NCBI GenBank assembly: GCA_964498965.1
Contig: CAZCJU010000073.1
Location: 1-7,264, forward strand
DNA from: CAZCJU01 sp964498965
GTDB taxonomy: Bacteria > Bacillota > Clostridia > Oscillospirales > CAG-272
DNA length: 7,264 bases
Reading direction: 5' to 3'
Positions 1 through 6,614 of the stretch are shown here, piece after piece (the first letter of the stretch is position 1; each line of letters starts with the position of its first letter). The translations under genes were made by a program, and so were the position numbers. Below the pieces are notes generated by a model. That model saw nothing but the letters and a program-made list of their open reading frames with translations. It did not search any database and was not told where the DNA came from.

Positions 1-1287
1 CTCGAGCTTTTCTTTGCAAGCGTTAAGAGCCTCAAAAAGATTAAAGCCGGGAATACTGCGTCCCGAACCCTTTCCTTTGCCGTTTTCAAACGAAACGAGT
101 ATCGTCGGAACATAGTATTTTTCGGTTAGCCGAGAGCAAACTATTCCGATAACGCCTTGATGCCAGCCGTCATTGCCCAATACTATCATTTTATGATCCA
201 ATATGTTCGGATCTTCCTCGATCATTTGTATGGCTCGATTGAGTATTTTATTTTCCTCGGCTTGACGCTTTACATTAAGCTCGCATAAAAGTTTTGCGTC
301 ATTGCGTGCCGTAACCCAATCGTTCGTCAAAAATAACTCCAATGCCGCATTTGCGTTTTGCATTCGTCCTGCGGCGTTGATCCTCGGTGCAAGCGTAAAG
401 CTTATTGCGGACGAGGTCAATTTTCCGATGAGTCTGCACTCGTCCGTCAATGCCTTAAGACCGATGTTTTTCGTTTTTGAGGCGAGATGAAGTCCCGCCG
501 TAACGATAAGCCTGTTTTCGTCCGTGAGAGGCATTACGTCGGCTATTGTTCCTATGCATACCAGGTCGCACAGCTCGGTACATACGTGCCGTGTTACGGA
601 TATCAATGAGTTGAAATCGCTTTTCGCAAGCTCAATGTTCTCGGTGTGCAAATACTGTGCGTGTGCCGTGCAAAGCTTCAATACAACTCCGACACCCGCA
701 AGATACGAAAACGGATACGTGCTGTCGGAACGCTTCGGATCAATGGCGGCAATGCATTGCGGAAGTACATCGGCACATTCATGATGGTCCGTAACTATTA
801 CGTCAATGCCGAGCTTCTTTGCGTATTCTACTTCGTCGGCGGCGGTTATTCCGCAGTCAACCGTGATCATCAGCTTCGTTCCGCTTAACGCCAGTCGTTC
901 TATAGCACCAGAATTTATACCGTAACCCTCCGAGGTGCGGTCGGGTATGTAGCAATCGATATTGTCGGTGTACTTTTTTAAATACGTGTGCAGTGCCGCA
1001 ACGCTCGTGACACCGTCAACATCGTAATCGCCGTAAATCGTGATTTTTTCGTGACGCTTCAGTGCCTCGTCCAAACGAACGACAGCCTTGTCCATGTCGT
1101 TCAGGAGAAACGGATCGTGAAAGCACTCGGTTTTCTTGTTTACAAAATCGTCTATTGCTTCACCGCTTGAATATCCCCTTGATACAAGAAGACGAACGGT
1201 GGGGAAGAGAAGCCCGACTTGCTCGGCTAAACGGCGGCATAGCTCAGGATCCGGGGATGAGATTAACCATTCGCATTTATTTTTCAT
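1..1287 (-). CDS. recJ: Single-stranded-DNA-specific 5'-3' exonuclease RecJ, C-terminus cut by window edge
   Basis: RecJ is a metal-dependent DHH-family nuclease that degrades single-stranded DNA 5' to 3' in recombination and mismatch or base-excision repair, in the cytoplasm. Reading leftward from ATG 1287, 429 codons are open to the window edge. Visible motifs are DYDVDG (residues 87-92), VDCG (143-146) and TDHHE (166-170), which are the metal-binding DHH phosphoesterase signatures. Then come APRINAAGRM (300-309), GWHQGVIGIV (374-383) and, in the DHHA1 domain, GKGSGRSIPG (405-414). Family members usually run about 560 to 800 residues, so the end of DHHA1 and the OB-type C-terminal part lie outside. 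The start overlaps the end of the RseC-like gene by 11 bp. The ribosome binding site is weak (CGGAAA-like), so it may be translated by coupling to that gene. All catalytic motifs seen are intact. Confidence 0.96.
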   Translation of the reverse strand, partial: MKNKCEWLISSPDPELCRRLAEQVGLLFPTVRLLVSRGYSSGEAIDDFVNKKTECFHDPFLLNDMDKAVVRLDEALKRHEKITIYGDYDVDGVTSVAALHTYLKKYTDNIDCYIPDRTSEGYGINSGAIERLALSGTKLMITVDCGITAADEVEYAKKLGIDVIVTDHHECADVLPQCIAAIDPKRSDSTYPFSYLAGVGVVLKLCTAHAQYLHTENIELAKSDFNSLISVTRHVCTELCDLVCIGTIADVMPLTDENRLIVTAGLHLASKTKNIGLKALTDECRLIGKLTSSAISFTLAPRINAAGRMQNANAALELFLTNDWVTARNDAKLLCELNVKRQAEENKILNRAIQMIEEDPNILDHKMIVLGNDGWHQGVIGIVCSRLTEKYYVPTILVSFENGKGKGSGRSIPGFNLFEALNACKEKLE

Positions 1288-1717
1288 CGTTATTTATAAT
1301 TTCCGTGATGTAGACCGTGTCTGTTTTACCGTGCGAAAAACGCGTGAACAGATATACGGATGCGTAACCGACGGCGAGCAACAGTAAAAAGAATATTGCC
1401 GATATTTTGTCACTCTTGCCGAGTGCCTGACCGAGAGCGTAGCCAAAGCCGCCTGAGATGAGCGGAATTATGAAGATCAAAAACGAATTTAAGATCACGT
1501 TGCGACTTCGAGCTGATATGATAACATTATCTCCGAGCTTCGCACCGACGGAATTTACCGCTTTGCACTTGATATCGGAGTTGCCAAAAAACAACTCGCA
1601 GTGATCGCATTCACCGTTACGTGCGGCGTGACAATCGGCACATGCCGAATGTCGGACAGCTTCCACGACGGCATAGCCGTTTTCGAGAAGCTCTGTAACC
1701 CTTGCCGTGCTTTTCAA
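1277..1717 (-). CDS. RseC/MucC-like (SoxR-reducing system) small membrane protein
   Basis: This 146-residue protein resembles the RseC/MucC family (SoxR-reducing system, Pfam RseC_MucC). An N-terminal cytoplasmic part carries a cysteine cluster at C26, C29, C37 and C40, with a further C51, that could hold a metal or Fe-S centre. Two hydrophobic segments follow at about 74-97 and 105-126, then a short polar tail. The family is known from E. coli rseC and from Rnf-linked loci; its biochemical role is poorly defined. The start is TTG 1717, which overlaps the stop of the FAD gene in the tetranucleotide TTGA. GGAAAGG (1729-1735) lies 11 nt upstream, and no ATG or GTG start is available near the N-terminus. 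It sits between a flavoprotein and recJ with no Rnf genes in view, so its redox partner is unknown. Family assignment rests on size, cysteine spacing and the two-helix layout. Confidence 0.8.
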   Translation of the reverse strand: MKSTARVTELLENGYAVVEAVRHSACADCHAARNGECDHCELFFGNSDIKCKAVNSVGAKLGDNVIISARSRNVILNSFLIFIIPLISGGFGYALGQALGKSDKISAIFFLLLLAVGYASVYLFTRFSHGKTDTVYITEIINNDEK

Positions 1718-3306
1718 TTCGGTCTGTACCTTTCCATGATTTTTATTGCGGTCTTGATCCCGTCAACGGCGGCACTCGTGATGCCTCCCGCATAGCCCGC
1801 ACCTTCGCCGCATGGGTAAATGCCGTTCGTTCCGAGACAAAGCCCGCTTTCGGAACGAAGAATACGTAAAGGTGACGAGGTCCTCGTTTCCGGAGCGGTC
1901 AAAACAGTGTCGCAAGAATCAAAACCTTTGATTTTTTTGCCGAATTTGTAAAATCCGAGCTTGAGCATATCGCAAACAAACTCGGGTAAGATCCTGTTTA
2001 TGTCGTATTTTACAACCTGCCCGCCCATATACGTCGGCTTAACACGCAAAAAATCGCTTCCGTGTCTGTTGCTTAAAAAATCTCCGAGCGTCTGTGCAGG
2101 GGCGTGATAACTGCTTGATACGTCGAACGCTCTGTGTTCCAATTTACGCTGAAATTCGATTCCGTCAAACGGATGCTTTCCTATATCGCTCGGCAAGACA
2201 GAAACGGCGACGGCACAGTTTGCGTTGATACCGTTTCTGCTGTGTATGCTCATTCCGTTCGTGGCGATACCGCCGACTTCGCTTGCTGCGGCAACGACCT
2301 GTCCTCCGGGACACATACAAAACGTGTATACACCCCTGCCGTTTTCTCTGTGCGATAAAGCGTATTCGCCTTTCGGAAGAATATTGCGGTATTTTTCGCA
2401 AAGAACTCCGTATAGCCCCCTGTCTATGTCCGCTTGAAGATGCTCGCATCGTACTCCGACCGAAAAAGGCTTGACCTCTGTCGATATTCCGTGCGAAAGC
2501 AACATTTCATATGTATCTCTTGACGAGTGACCGGGTGCGAGTATCACGCATGAACAGAGATATTCGTCTCGATTCGTTTTTACCGTCACGTAGTCTTTCC
2601 CGTCGATGATATCGTCAACTCTCGTATTGTAAAGGATCTTGCCCGAAAGCTCGGAAATCTTTTTGTCGAATCCGTCAACAATACGAACAAGCCTGTCCGT
2701 GCCTATGTGAGGTTTTGCGTCGGACAGTATTTCGTCGCCCGCACCGAATTGTGCAAAACGCTCGAGTACGTACCTACAATATGTGTCGTTTATTCTCGTT
2801 ACGAGCTTACCGTCCGAAAACGTACCCGCACCGCCTGCACCGAACTGTATGTTGCTTTCCGTGTCAAGCTCACAACGGGAATTGAAAATGCGTACTTTTT
2901 TCGTGCGGGTGTTTACGTCATCGCCCCGTTCGAAAACGATTACGGAATATCCGCGTTCGGCAAGAATAAGTGCGGAAAACATACCTGCCGGACCGAAGCC
3001 GATAATGCCGATAGGGTATCTGAGCCGCTCGCTTCCGCAAACGTGCGGTATGTCGCTGTCCTGCAACTTCACAAAACCGGCATCTTCCATCGTCGCACCG
3101 CAGTCGATGTCCTGCGATACCTCGACTGCGACCGAATAAACAAACATCGGATTGCTCTTGTTTCTCACATCGACGGATCTTTTGTATATTTTCCCGAGTA
3201 ACGGCTCAATCCCGAGCTTGCGTACTTTTTTTATCGCGTATTCGACCGCACTATCGCTCTTCTCGTTTATCGGCAAAGAAATGTTTCGTATGAGATATTT
3301 ATTCAA
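1714..3306 (-). CDS. FAD-dependent dehydrogenase, COG2509-like, substrate unknown
   Basis: This is a 530-residue cytoplasmic flavoprotein. About 95 N-terminal residues form a separate lead domain. The FAD-binding Rossmann fold follows, with GFGPAG (103-108) and FERG (125-128), whose acidic residue would bind the adenosine ribose. FGAGGAGTFSDGKL (155-168), APGH (257-260), CPGG (332-335), APETRTSSP (471-479) and YPCGEGAGYAGGI (497-509) are typical of the uncharacterised dehydrogenase group COG2509; the last closes the FAD site. The reaction and substrate are not known. The start is TTG 3306: a strong GGAGG (3312-3316) ends 5 nt before it, and the first internal Met (residue 54) is too far in, because it would remove over half of the lead domain. 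The gene overlaps the end of cdaR by 8 bp and the next gene by 4 bp. From memory, flavoproteins of this group often follow cdaA-cdaR in Clostridia. Confidence 0.88.
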   Translation of the reverse strand: MNKYLIRNISLPINEKSDSAVEYAIKKVRKLGIEPLLGKIYKRSVDVRNKSNPMFVYSVAVEVSQDIDCGATMEDAGFVKLQDSDIPHVCGSERLRYPIGIIGFGPAGMFSALILAERGYSVIVFERGDDVNTRTKKVRIFNSRCELDTESNIQFGAGGAGTFSDGKLVTRINDTYCRYVLERFAQFGAGDEILSDAKPHIGTDRLVRIVDGFDKKISELSGKILYNTRVDDIIDGKDYVTVKTNRDEYLCSCVILAPGHSSRDTYEMLLSHGISTEVKPFSVGVRCEHLQADIDRGLYGVLCEKYRNILPKGEYALSHRENGRGVYTFCMCPGGQVVAAASEVGGIATNGMSIHSRNGINANCAVAVSVLPSDIGKHPFDGIEFQRKLEHRAFDVSSSYHAPAQTLGDFLSNRHGSDFLRVKPTYMGGQVVKYDINRILPEFVCDMLKLGFYKFGKKIKGFDSCDTVLTAPETRTSSPLRILRSESGLCLGTNGIYPCGEGAGYAGGITSAAVDGIKTAIKIMERYRPN

Positions 3307-4597
3307 GCACGCCTCCGTTTTCTTGAGGTATATGCTCCGAAAGCGTTACCGTTACATTTTTGTCGGTATCGCCGAGAATGTATGCATTCTTGTATTCGCT
3401 TTTTAGTATTATGGCGGCAACGACCGTGGAATTTTCTTCGGTACAATCGCTTACATCGATCGTCACCGAAAAATCGGTGGGAGAAAACAGTGAATAATAA
3501 CCCTCGGTAAGTCTGAATGAGATCTTGATATCGTTAAGTATGACGTAATCGTATGCCGAATTCTTGCCCCTTACCGTAATAAGCTCCTTGGGAAATACAA
3601 GCGTCTTGTCCTCCGTGCCGAATAACTCCGTTTTTACCGTAACGTCGGTGACACCGTCAATACTTTTCACTCCGTCGGGAAGCTTAAGCGAAACATTTAT
3701 TACAGAGCCGTCCGTAACGGCTGTTTCGTCGACCGTGTAAACCTCGAGCGATTCTATCTCCGATAGTATCTCGTATGAACCGCTGACACGTATGCTCGAT
3801 GGTGTAACGGAGAGCTTTGAGTTGGATTCGCTAAAATAATCGTATTTTGTACCGACCGTAAGTGAAATATCCTTTGTGGCAATAAGCTCGACCTGAACTA
3901 TCGCCTCGTCGATCGAGGTGGTAACGTAGGCGTTCGTGTATTCCTCATGATCGGCGGTGAAAAGCGAAATCGTACCCGAACAGGTTCTCGAGGCGGTCAT
4001 GCTTCCGGGATAAATGATTACTGCGGCGTAGTCGATCTTCGAAAGCTCATCTTCCGGACCGGATACGGTCACGCTCGGCTCGGTGATTATCGAATATTTT
4101 AATGTACAGCTCGGCGGAATAGTGTAATTCAACGCCTTTACATCTATCTGCAATTCCTTTGTCGCAGATGACGATATGTGTACATACGCTGTGTTTTTGG
4201 AAAGTGCCTTCAATGAAATGCCGTCCTTCAGCTCGGCGTGGATGTCTATGTCGTATCTGCCGGGTGCCTCGACGGAAGAACAGTCTGCGAAGATCTTTAT
4301 CTCGTCTTTTGTGAGTTTGTTTATCTCGTTTCGTTTGCCAACGACAGTTACGTCAACCACATTAGTAGTTCCCGAAAAAGCACTCATTCCCTTGGGAATG
4401 TTGGTAAGTGTAACGGGTATGTTCGTAAATGTGTATTCCGAATCCGAATTTTCACCCGTTGCGGCGAAAAACCATATTATTAAAGCACATAACAATGTTA
4501 CACCCTTTGCAATGCCGTTGCCGAGCTTGCTTTGCTTTACCTTGAAATCGCCGTATGCCTCTTCCGTTTCGAGATCGCTTTGCTTGCTGCGTTTCAT
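3299..4597 (-). CDS. cdaR: CdaR/YbbR-domain regulator of the c-di-AMP cyclase CdaA
   Basis: CdaR (YbbR) is a membrane-anchored partner that modulates the diadenylate cyclase CdaA. This 432-residue protein has a charged N-terminal cytoplasmic stretch, one transmembrane helix at about 31-47 (rich in L, I, W, F), and an extracytoplasmic remainder. That remainder is rich in Thr, Ser and Val and divides into roughly four beta-rich segments (about 55-125, 146-215, 240-325 and 330-410). These are consistent with YbbR repeats, recognisable by recurring turns such as TVSGPEDEL and RVSGSYEIL. The repeat boundaries are judged by eye. The ATG at 4597 follows AAAGGAG with 3 nt between the cdaA stop and this start, so the ribosome binding site lies inside the end of cdaA. 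Identity is supported mainly by architecture and by position directly after cdaA; sequence conservation in this family is low. Confidence 0.92.
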   Translation of the reverse strand: MKRSKQSDLETEEAYGDFKVKQSKLGNGIAKGVTLLCALIIWFFAATGENSDSEYTFTNIPVTLTNIPKGMSAFSGTTNVVDVTVVGKRNEINKLTKDEIKIFADCSSVEAPGRYDIDIHAELKDGISLKALSKNTAYVHISSSATKELQIDVKALNYTIPPSCTLKYSIITEPSVTVSGPEDELSKIDYAAVIIYPGSMTASRTCSGTISLFTADHEEYTNAYVTTSIDEAIVQVELIATKDISLTVGTKYDYFSESNSKLSVTPSSIRVSGSYEILSEIESLEVYTVDETAVTDGSVINVSLKLPDGVKSIDGVTDVTVKTELFGTEDKTLVFPKELITVRGKNSAYDYVILNDIKISFRLTEGYYSLFSPTDFSVTIDVSDCTEENSTVVAAIILKSEYKNAYILGDTDKNVTVTLSEHIPQENGGVLE

Positions 4598-4600
4598 GAA

Positions 4601-5476
4601 TTACTCTCCTTTCTGCGAATTGTCCTTGCCGAATATTTTTGTCGCAACGTTTCTCTTCGGCTGCGTTACGATGAGCGAGATCAGCTGATTTTTTAAGCTT
4701 GTGTAATCGAAATTTCGTTTTAATTCGCCGTTTAACGCAATGGATATAGTTCCGTTTTCCTCGCTCACTACTATGATCGCCGCATCGGAATTTTCACTCA
4801 TGCCGATAGCCGAACGGTGACGTGTTCCGAGATCCTTTACAATATCGTTGTTGACCGACAGCGGAAGAAAACAACCTGCGGCATAGAGCCGCGTGCCGGA
4901 TATTACCGCCGCACCGTCATGCAACGGTGATTTGTTGAAGAAAATGTTTTTGATGAGCGGAGTGGAAATGTCGGCGTTGATGACCGTACCGGTCTTTACG
5001 ATGTCGCCGAGCTTGACATTACGCTCTATCACTATCAATGCTCCCGTCTTTTCTTTTGCAAGCTCGCATACCGCCTCGCAAAGACAGTCGATCATTGCTT
5101 CGTATTCGACAGTCGGCTTTGTTTCCGTCATGTTTTTTATACCCTTGAGAGCGTTTGCACCACCGACCTTTTCAAGTGCGGAACGAAGCTCGGGTTGAAA
5201 AAGTATGATCACGGATATTATTCCGACCTGAAACAGATTCGAAAATATCAGCTTGAGTGCGTGCATTTCGAAAACGACGCTGACGAGAAATACAAGTGCC
5301 AATATCAAAACGCCGGAAAGAAGTTTTGCGGCACGTCGGTTGCGTATGAATTTGTAGGCTTGATACAGCAAAAACCAGACCGCTAAAATATCTAAAAAAT
5401 CGAAAAGACCGAAGCGTGAGAGGGAAATATTCTTAAATGAATCGGTAAAGACATTTATAAGAACGGATTGAAGCAT
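4601..5476 (-). CDS. cdaA: Membrane diadenylate cyclase CdaA (DacA), makes c-di-AMP
   Basis: CdaA condenses two ATP into cyclic di-AMP, a second messenger that controls potassium and osmolyte transport and affects cell-wall homeostasis in Firmicutes. The 291-residue length is close to the usual 270-290. Three hydrophobic helices lie at about 25-44, 51-69 and 73-94, followed by FQPELR (93-98), a linker, and the DAC domain from about residue 125. Catalytic motifs are intact: DGA (187-189, within PLHDGAAVI) and RHR (219-221, within LGTRHRSAIGMSE). GALIVIER (145-152) is also typical. Start ATG 5476 is preceded by GAAAGG (5485-5490) with 8 nt spacing. It is the first gene of the leftward operon, about 36 nt downstream of a strong predicted promoter, and is followed by cdaR. 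glmM, often third in this operon in other Firmicutes, is replaced here by a flavoprotein gene. Confidence 0.98.
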   Translation of the reverse strand: MLQSVLINVFTDSFKNISLSRFGLFDFLDILAVWFLLYQAYKFIRNRRAAKLLSGVLILALVFLVSVVFEMHALKLIFSNLFQVGIISVIILFQPELRSALEKVGGANALKGIKNMTETKPTVEYEAMIDCLCEAVCELAKEKTGALIVIERNVKLGDIVKTGTVINADISTPLIKNIFFNKSPLHDGAAVISGTRLYAAGCFLPLSVNNDIVKDLGTRHRSAIGMSENSDAAIIVVSEENGTISIALNGELKRNFDYTSLKNQLISLIVTQPKRNVATKIFGKDNSQKGE

Positions 5477-5519
5477 ATTCGTTGCCTTTCATCGATATGT
5501 ATTCGTGTAAATATTCTAA

Positions 5520-5548
5520 AGTATAGCATAATTAATAAAATATTTCAA
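5520..5548 (-). promoter_or_regulatory. Predicted sigma-A promoter of the cdaA operon, with extended -10
   Basis: On the minus strand TTGAAA (5543-5548) is the -35 box and TATACT (5520-5525) the -10 box, separated by exactly 17 bp. TG one base before the -10 (TGCTATACT) makes an extended -10. Each box differs from the TTGACA/TATAAT consensus at one position. Transcription would begin near 5513, giving a leader of about 36 nt with no obvious riboswitch. This is the only strong promoter I see for the five leftward genes. Confidence 0.82.
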
Positions 5549-5608
5549 TGGTAATTTCAAAATTATTTAAAATTTACATTTGTTTCAACAATATTTAACA
5601 AGATACCT

Positions 5609-5637
5609 GTGCAATAAAATAAAAAATATGCTATCAT
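5609..5637 (+). promoter_or_regulatory. Predicted promoter of the ATPase-ferredoxin-vorB operon, extended -10
   Basis: TATCAT (5632-5637) preceded by TG at one base distance (TGCTATCAT) forms an extended -10. A -35 at 17 bp spacing would be GTGCAA (5609-5614), which is poor, so recognition would depend on the extended -10 or on an activator. Transcription would start near 5644. That places ATG 5636 upstream of the transcript and supports GTG 5672 as the true start of the first gene. Confidence 0.6.
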
Positions 5638-5659
5638 GAACAGACACTTAAGTGTAGAT

Positions 5660-5668
5660 GGGGGTGAT
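5660..5668 (+). promoter_or_regulatory. Ribosome binding site that fixes the ATPase start at GTG 5672
   Basis: GGGGGTGAT matches the extended Shine-Dalgarno GGAGGTGAT at all but one base. Its GGGGG core ends 7 nt before GTG 5672, an ideal distance. By contrast, ATG 5636 is preceded only by A/T-rich sequence with no Shine-Dalgarno. Confidence 0.8.
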
Positions 5669-5671
5669 CTT

Positions 5672-6349
5672 GTGATAGATGTCGATTTTCCCGCTTCACA
5701 TCTTATGATCGTGTGCGGTCATTACGGCTCCGGCAAAACAAATGTTGCCGTAAATCTCGCACTGGAGTTAAAAGCCCGTGATCCTCAACGCGGTATGTGC
5801 TTTGTCGATATGGATGTCGTAAACCCGTATTTCAGAGGAGCGGACTCGAAGCAACTGCTTACCTCTGCCGGCGTTGACGTTATCGCACCGCAATTTGCGA
5901 ATACCAATGTTGATATACCGTCGCTTCCGCCGGAAATCTATTCGATATTTTCACGGCTCGATCACGGAGCTTACGTCGTGATAGATGTCGGCGGAGATGC
6001 CGAAGGCTCTGCGGCACTGGGTTTTCTCGGCGATAGGATAAAAAGCTTCGGATACGAAATGCTGTTCGTGGCGAATAAATATCGCCCGCTTACCGCAACG
6101 CCCGAAGAAGCGGTCGAGATAATGAGGCAGATCGAAAGTGCCTGCTCACTGAAATGCACGCAAATAGTGAATAACAGTAATTTGGGAGCGGAAACGACGA
6201 AAAACGACGTGCTTTCTTCACTTGACTATGCGGATCGACTTTGCGAGCTTACGTCGCTTCCGGCGGCCTTTACCTCAACGACGCTTGAAATGAACGAAGT
6301 GCCGAATGCGTTTCGGATCAAAAATGTCACGAAAAAAATATTCGGGTAA
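5672..6349 (+). CDS. P-loop ATPase of unknown function, linked to 2-oxoacid:ferredoxin oxidoreductase genes
   Basis: From GTG 5672 this is a 225-residue soluble protein. Visible motifs are Walker A GHYGSGKT (16-23), DMDVVNPYFRG (46-56), which looks like a switch I region with conserved aspartates, and a hydrophobic strand ending in VIDVGGD (103-109), a Walker B/switch II-like site. NNSNLG (167-172) may lie near the nucleotide base. The layout is that of a SIMIBI-class (ParA/MinD/CobQ-like) NTPase. However, the second Walker A position is His rather than the signature Lys of ParA and MinD (KGGxGKT), so partition or division roles are not supported. It heads an operon with a ferredoxin subunit 44 bp downstream and vorB after that. 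This suggests a role in assembling, activating or regulating that enzyme, which is inference only. A longer version from ATG 5636 would add 12 residues but lacks a ribosome binding site and overlaps the predicted -10 box. Confidence 0.85.
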   Translation: MIDVDFPASHLMIVCGHYGSGKTNVAVNLALELKARDPQRGMCFVDMDVVNPYFRGADSKQLLTSAGVDVIAPQFANTNVDIPSLPPEIYSIFSRLDHGAYVVIDVGGDAEGSAALGFLGDRIKSFGYEMLFVANKYRPLTATPEEAVEIMRQIESACSLKCTQIVNNSNLGAETTKNDVLSSLDYADRLCELTSLPAAFTSTTLEMNEVPNAFRIKNVTKKIFG

Positions 6350-6393
6350 AAACCGAGTAATAATATTATTCAAAATCGAAAACGGAGAACTGT
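6350..6393 (+). other. Short ATPase-ferredoxin spacer with AT palindrome
   Basis: The 44-bp gap contains a perfect 12-bp palindrome AATAATATTATT (6359-6370) and the ferredoxin ribosome binding site CGGAGA (6383-6388). A weak 4-bp GC stem (6342-6345 with 6353-6356) spans the ATPase stop. No T-run follows, so I see no intrinsic terminator and expect read-through. Confidence 0.5.
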
Positions 6394-6603
6394 ATGAATA
6401 AGGTAACGATAAGAACCGAACGGTGCAAGGGCTGCGGTCTTTGCGTTGCGGCGTGTCCGAAAGGCTTGTTGAAACTTGCGACGGATAAACTGAACGGTAA
6501 GGGGTATCACCCTGCGGAAATGACGGACGAGGAAAAGTGCATTGCCTGTGCCATGTGTGCGACGATGTGTCCCGATGCCGTAATCAAAGTGGAAAAGAAA
6601 TAA
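6394..6603 (+). CDS. 2x[4Fe-4S] ferredoxin-type delta subunit of a 2-oxoacid:acceptor oxidoreductase
   Basis: This 69-residue protein has two bacterial-type [4Fe-4S] motifs: CKGCGLCVAACPKG (11-24) and CIACAMCATMCPDA (49-62). Both have complete CxxCxxCxxxCP spacing, so all eight cluster ligands are present. It matches the small delta subunit (VorD/KorD type) that relays electrons from the thiamine-diphosphate active site to soluble ferredoxin. GGAGA sits 6 nt before ATG 6394. The gene directly precedes vorB: the 11-nt gap and the AAAGGAG ribosome binding site starting at its stop codon show that the two are co-expressed. On sequence alone it could be a free ferredoxin; the context makes the subunit role far more likely. 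Confidence 0.93.
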   Translation: MNKVTIRTERCKGCGLCVAACPKGLLKLATDKLNGKGYHPAEMTDEEKCIACAMCATMCPDAVIKVEKK

Positions 6604-6614
6604 AGGAGAACAAA

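Larger units (their letters stand above)
5477..5671. other. AT-rich divergent intergenic region between the two operons
   Basis: This 195-bp stretch holds the promoters of both operons and the ribosome binding sites of their first genes. The core (about 5510-5630) is very AT-rich. It contains TTTCAA three times on the plus strand (5543-5548, 5555-5560, 5583-5588) and a short inverted repeat TTGTT-TC-AACAA (5580-5591) that could be a protein-binding site. I see no terminator, small open frame or RNA structure in it. Confidence 0.75.

Noticed and set aside
302..784. Two plus-strand open frames opposite recJ
   Set aside because: They are antisense to a clearly conserved RecJ reading frame with intact motifs, and they have no family resemblance or ribosome binding site.
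2707..3201. 164-residue plus-strand open frame opposite the flavoprotein gene
   Set aside because: It mirrors the codon pattern of the FAD-binding domain on the other strand; no recognisable motif.
4176..4688. 170-residue plus-strand open frame crossing the cdaR-cdaA junction
   Set aside because: It spans the ends of two coupled minus-strand genes and looks like a shadow of the low-complexity CdaR frame.
5477..5513. Riboswitch in the cdaA leader
   Set aside because: The predicted leader is about 36 nt, too short for known c-di-AMP or other riboswitches, and no stem is apparent.
5584..5601. Rex (NADH-responsive repressor) operator upstream of the oxidoreductase operon
   Set aside because: TTAACAA is present, but the matching TTGTTAA half at the required 4-bp spacing agrees at only 3 of 7 bases.
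5672..6349. ATPase as a ParA/MinD partition or division protein
   Set aside because: The signature lysine at the second Walker A position is His, and there is no ParB, MinE or MinC gene beside it.
6342..6370. Hairpin and AT palindrome after the ATPase gene as a terminator
   Set aside because: The GC stem is only 4 bp and no T-run follows; the AATAATATTATT palindrome has no GC. Read-through to the ferredoxin gene is expected.
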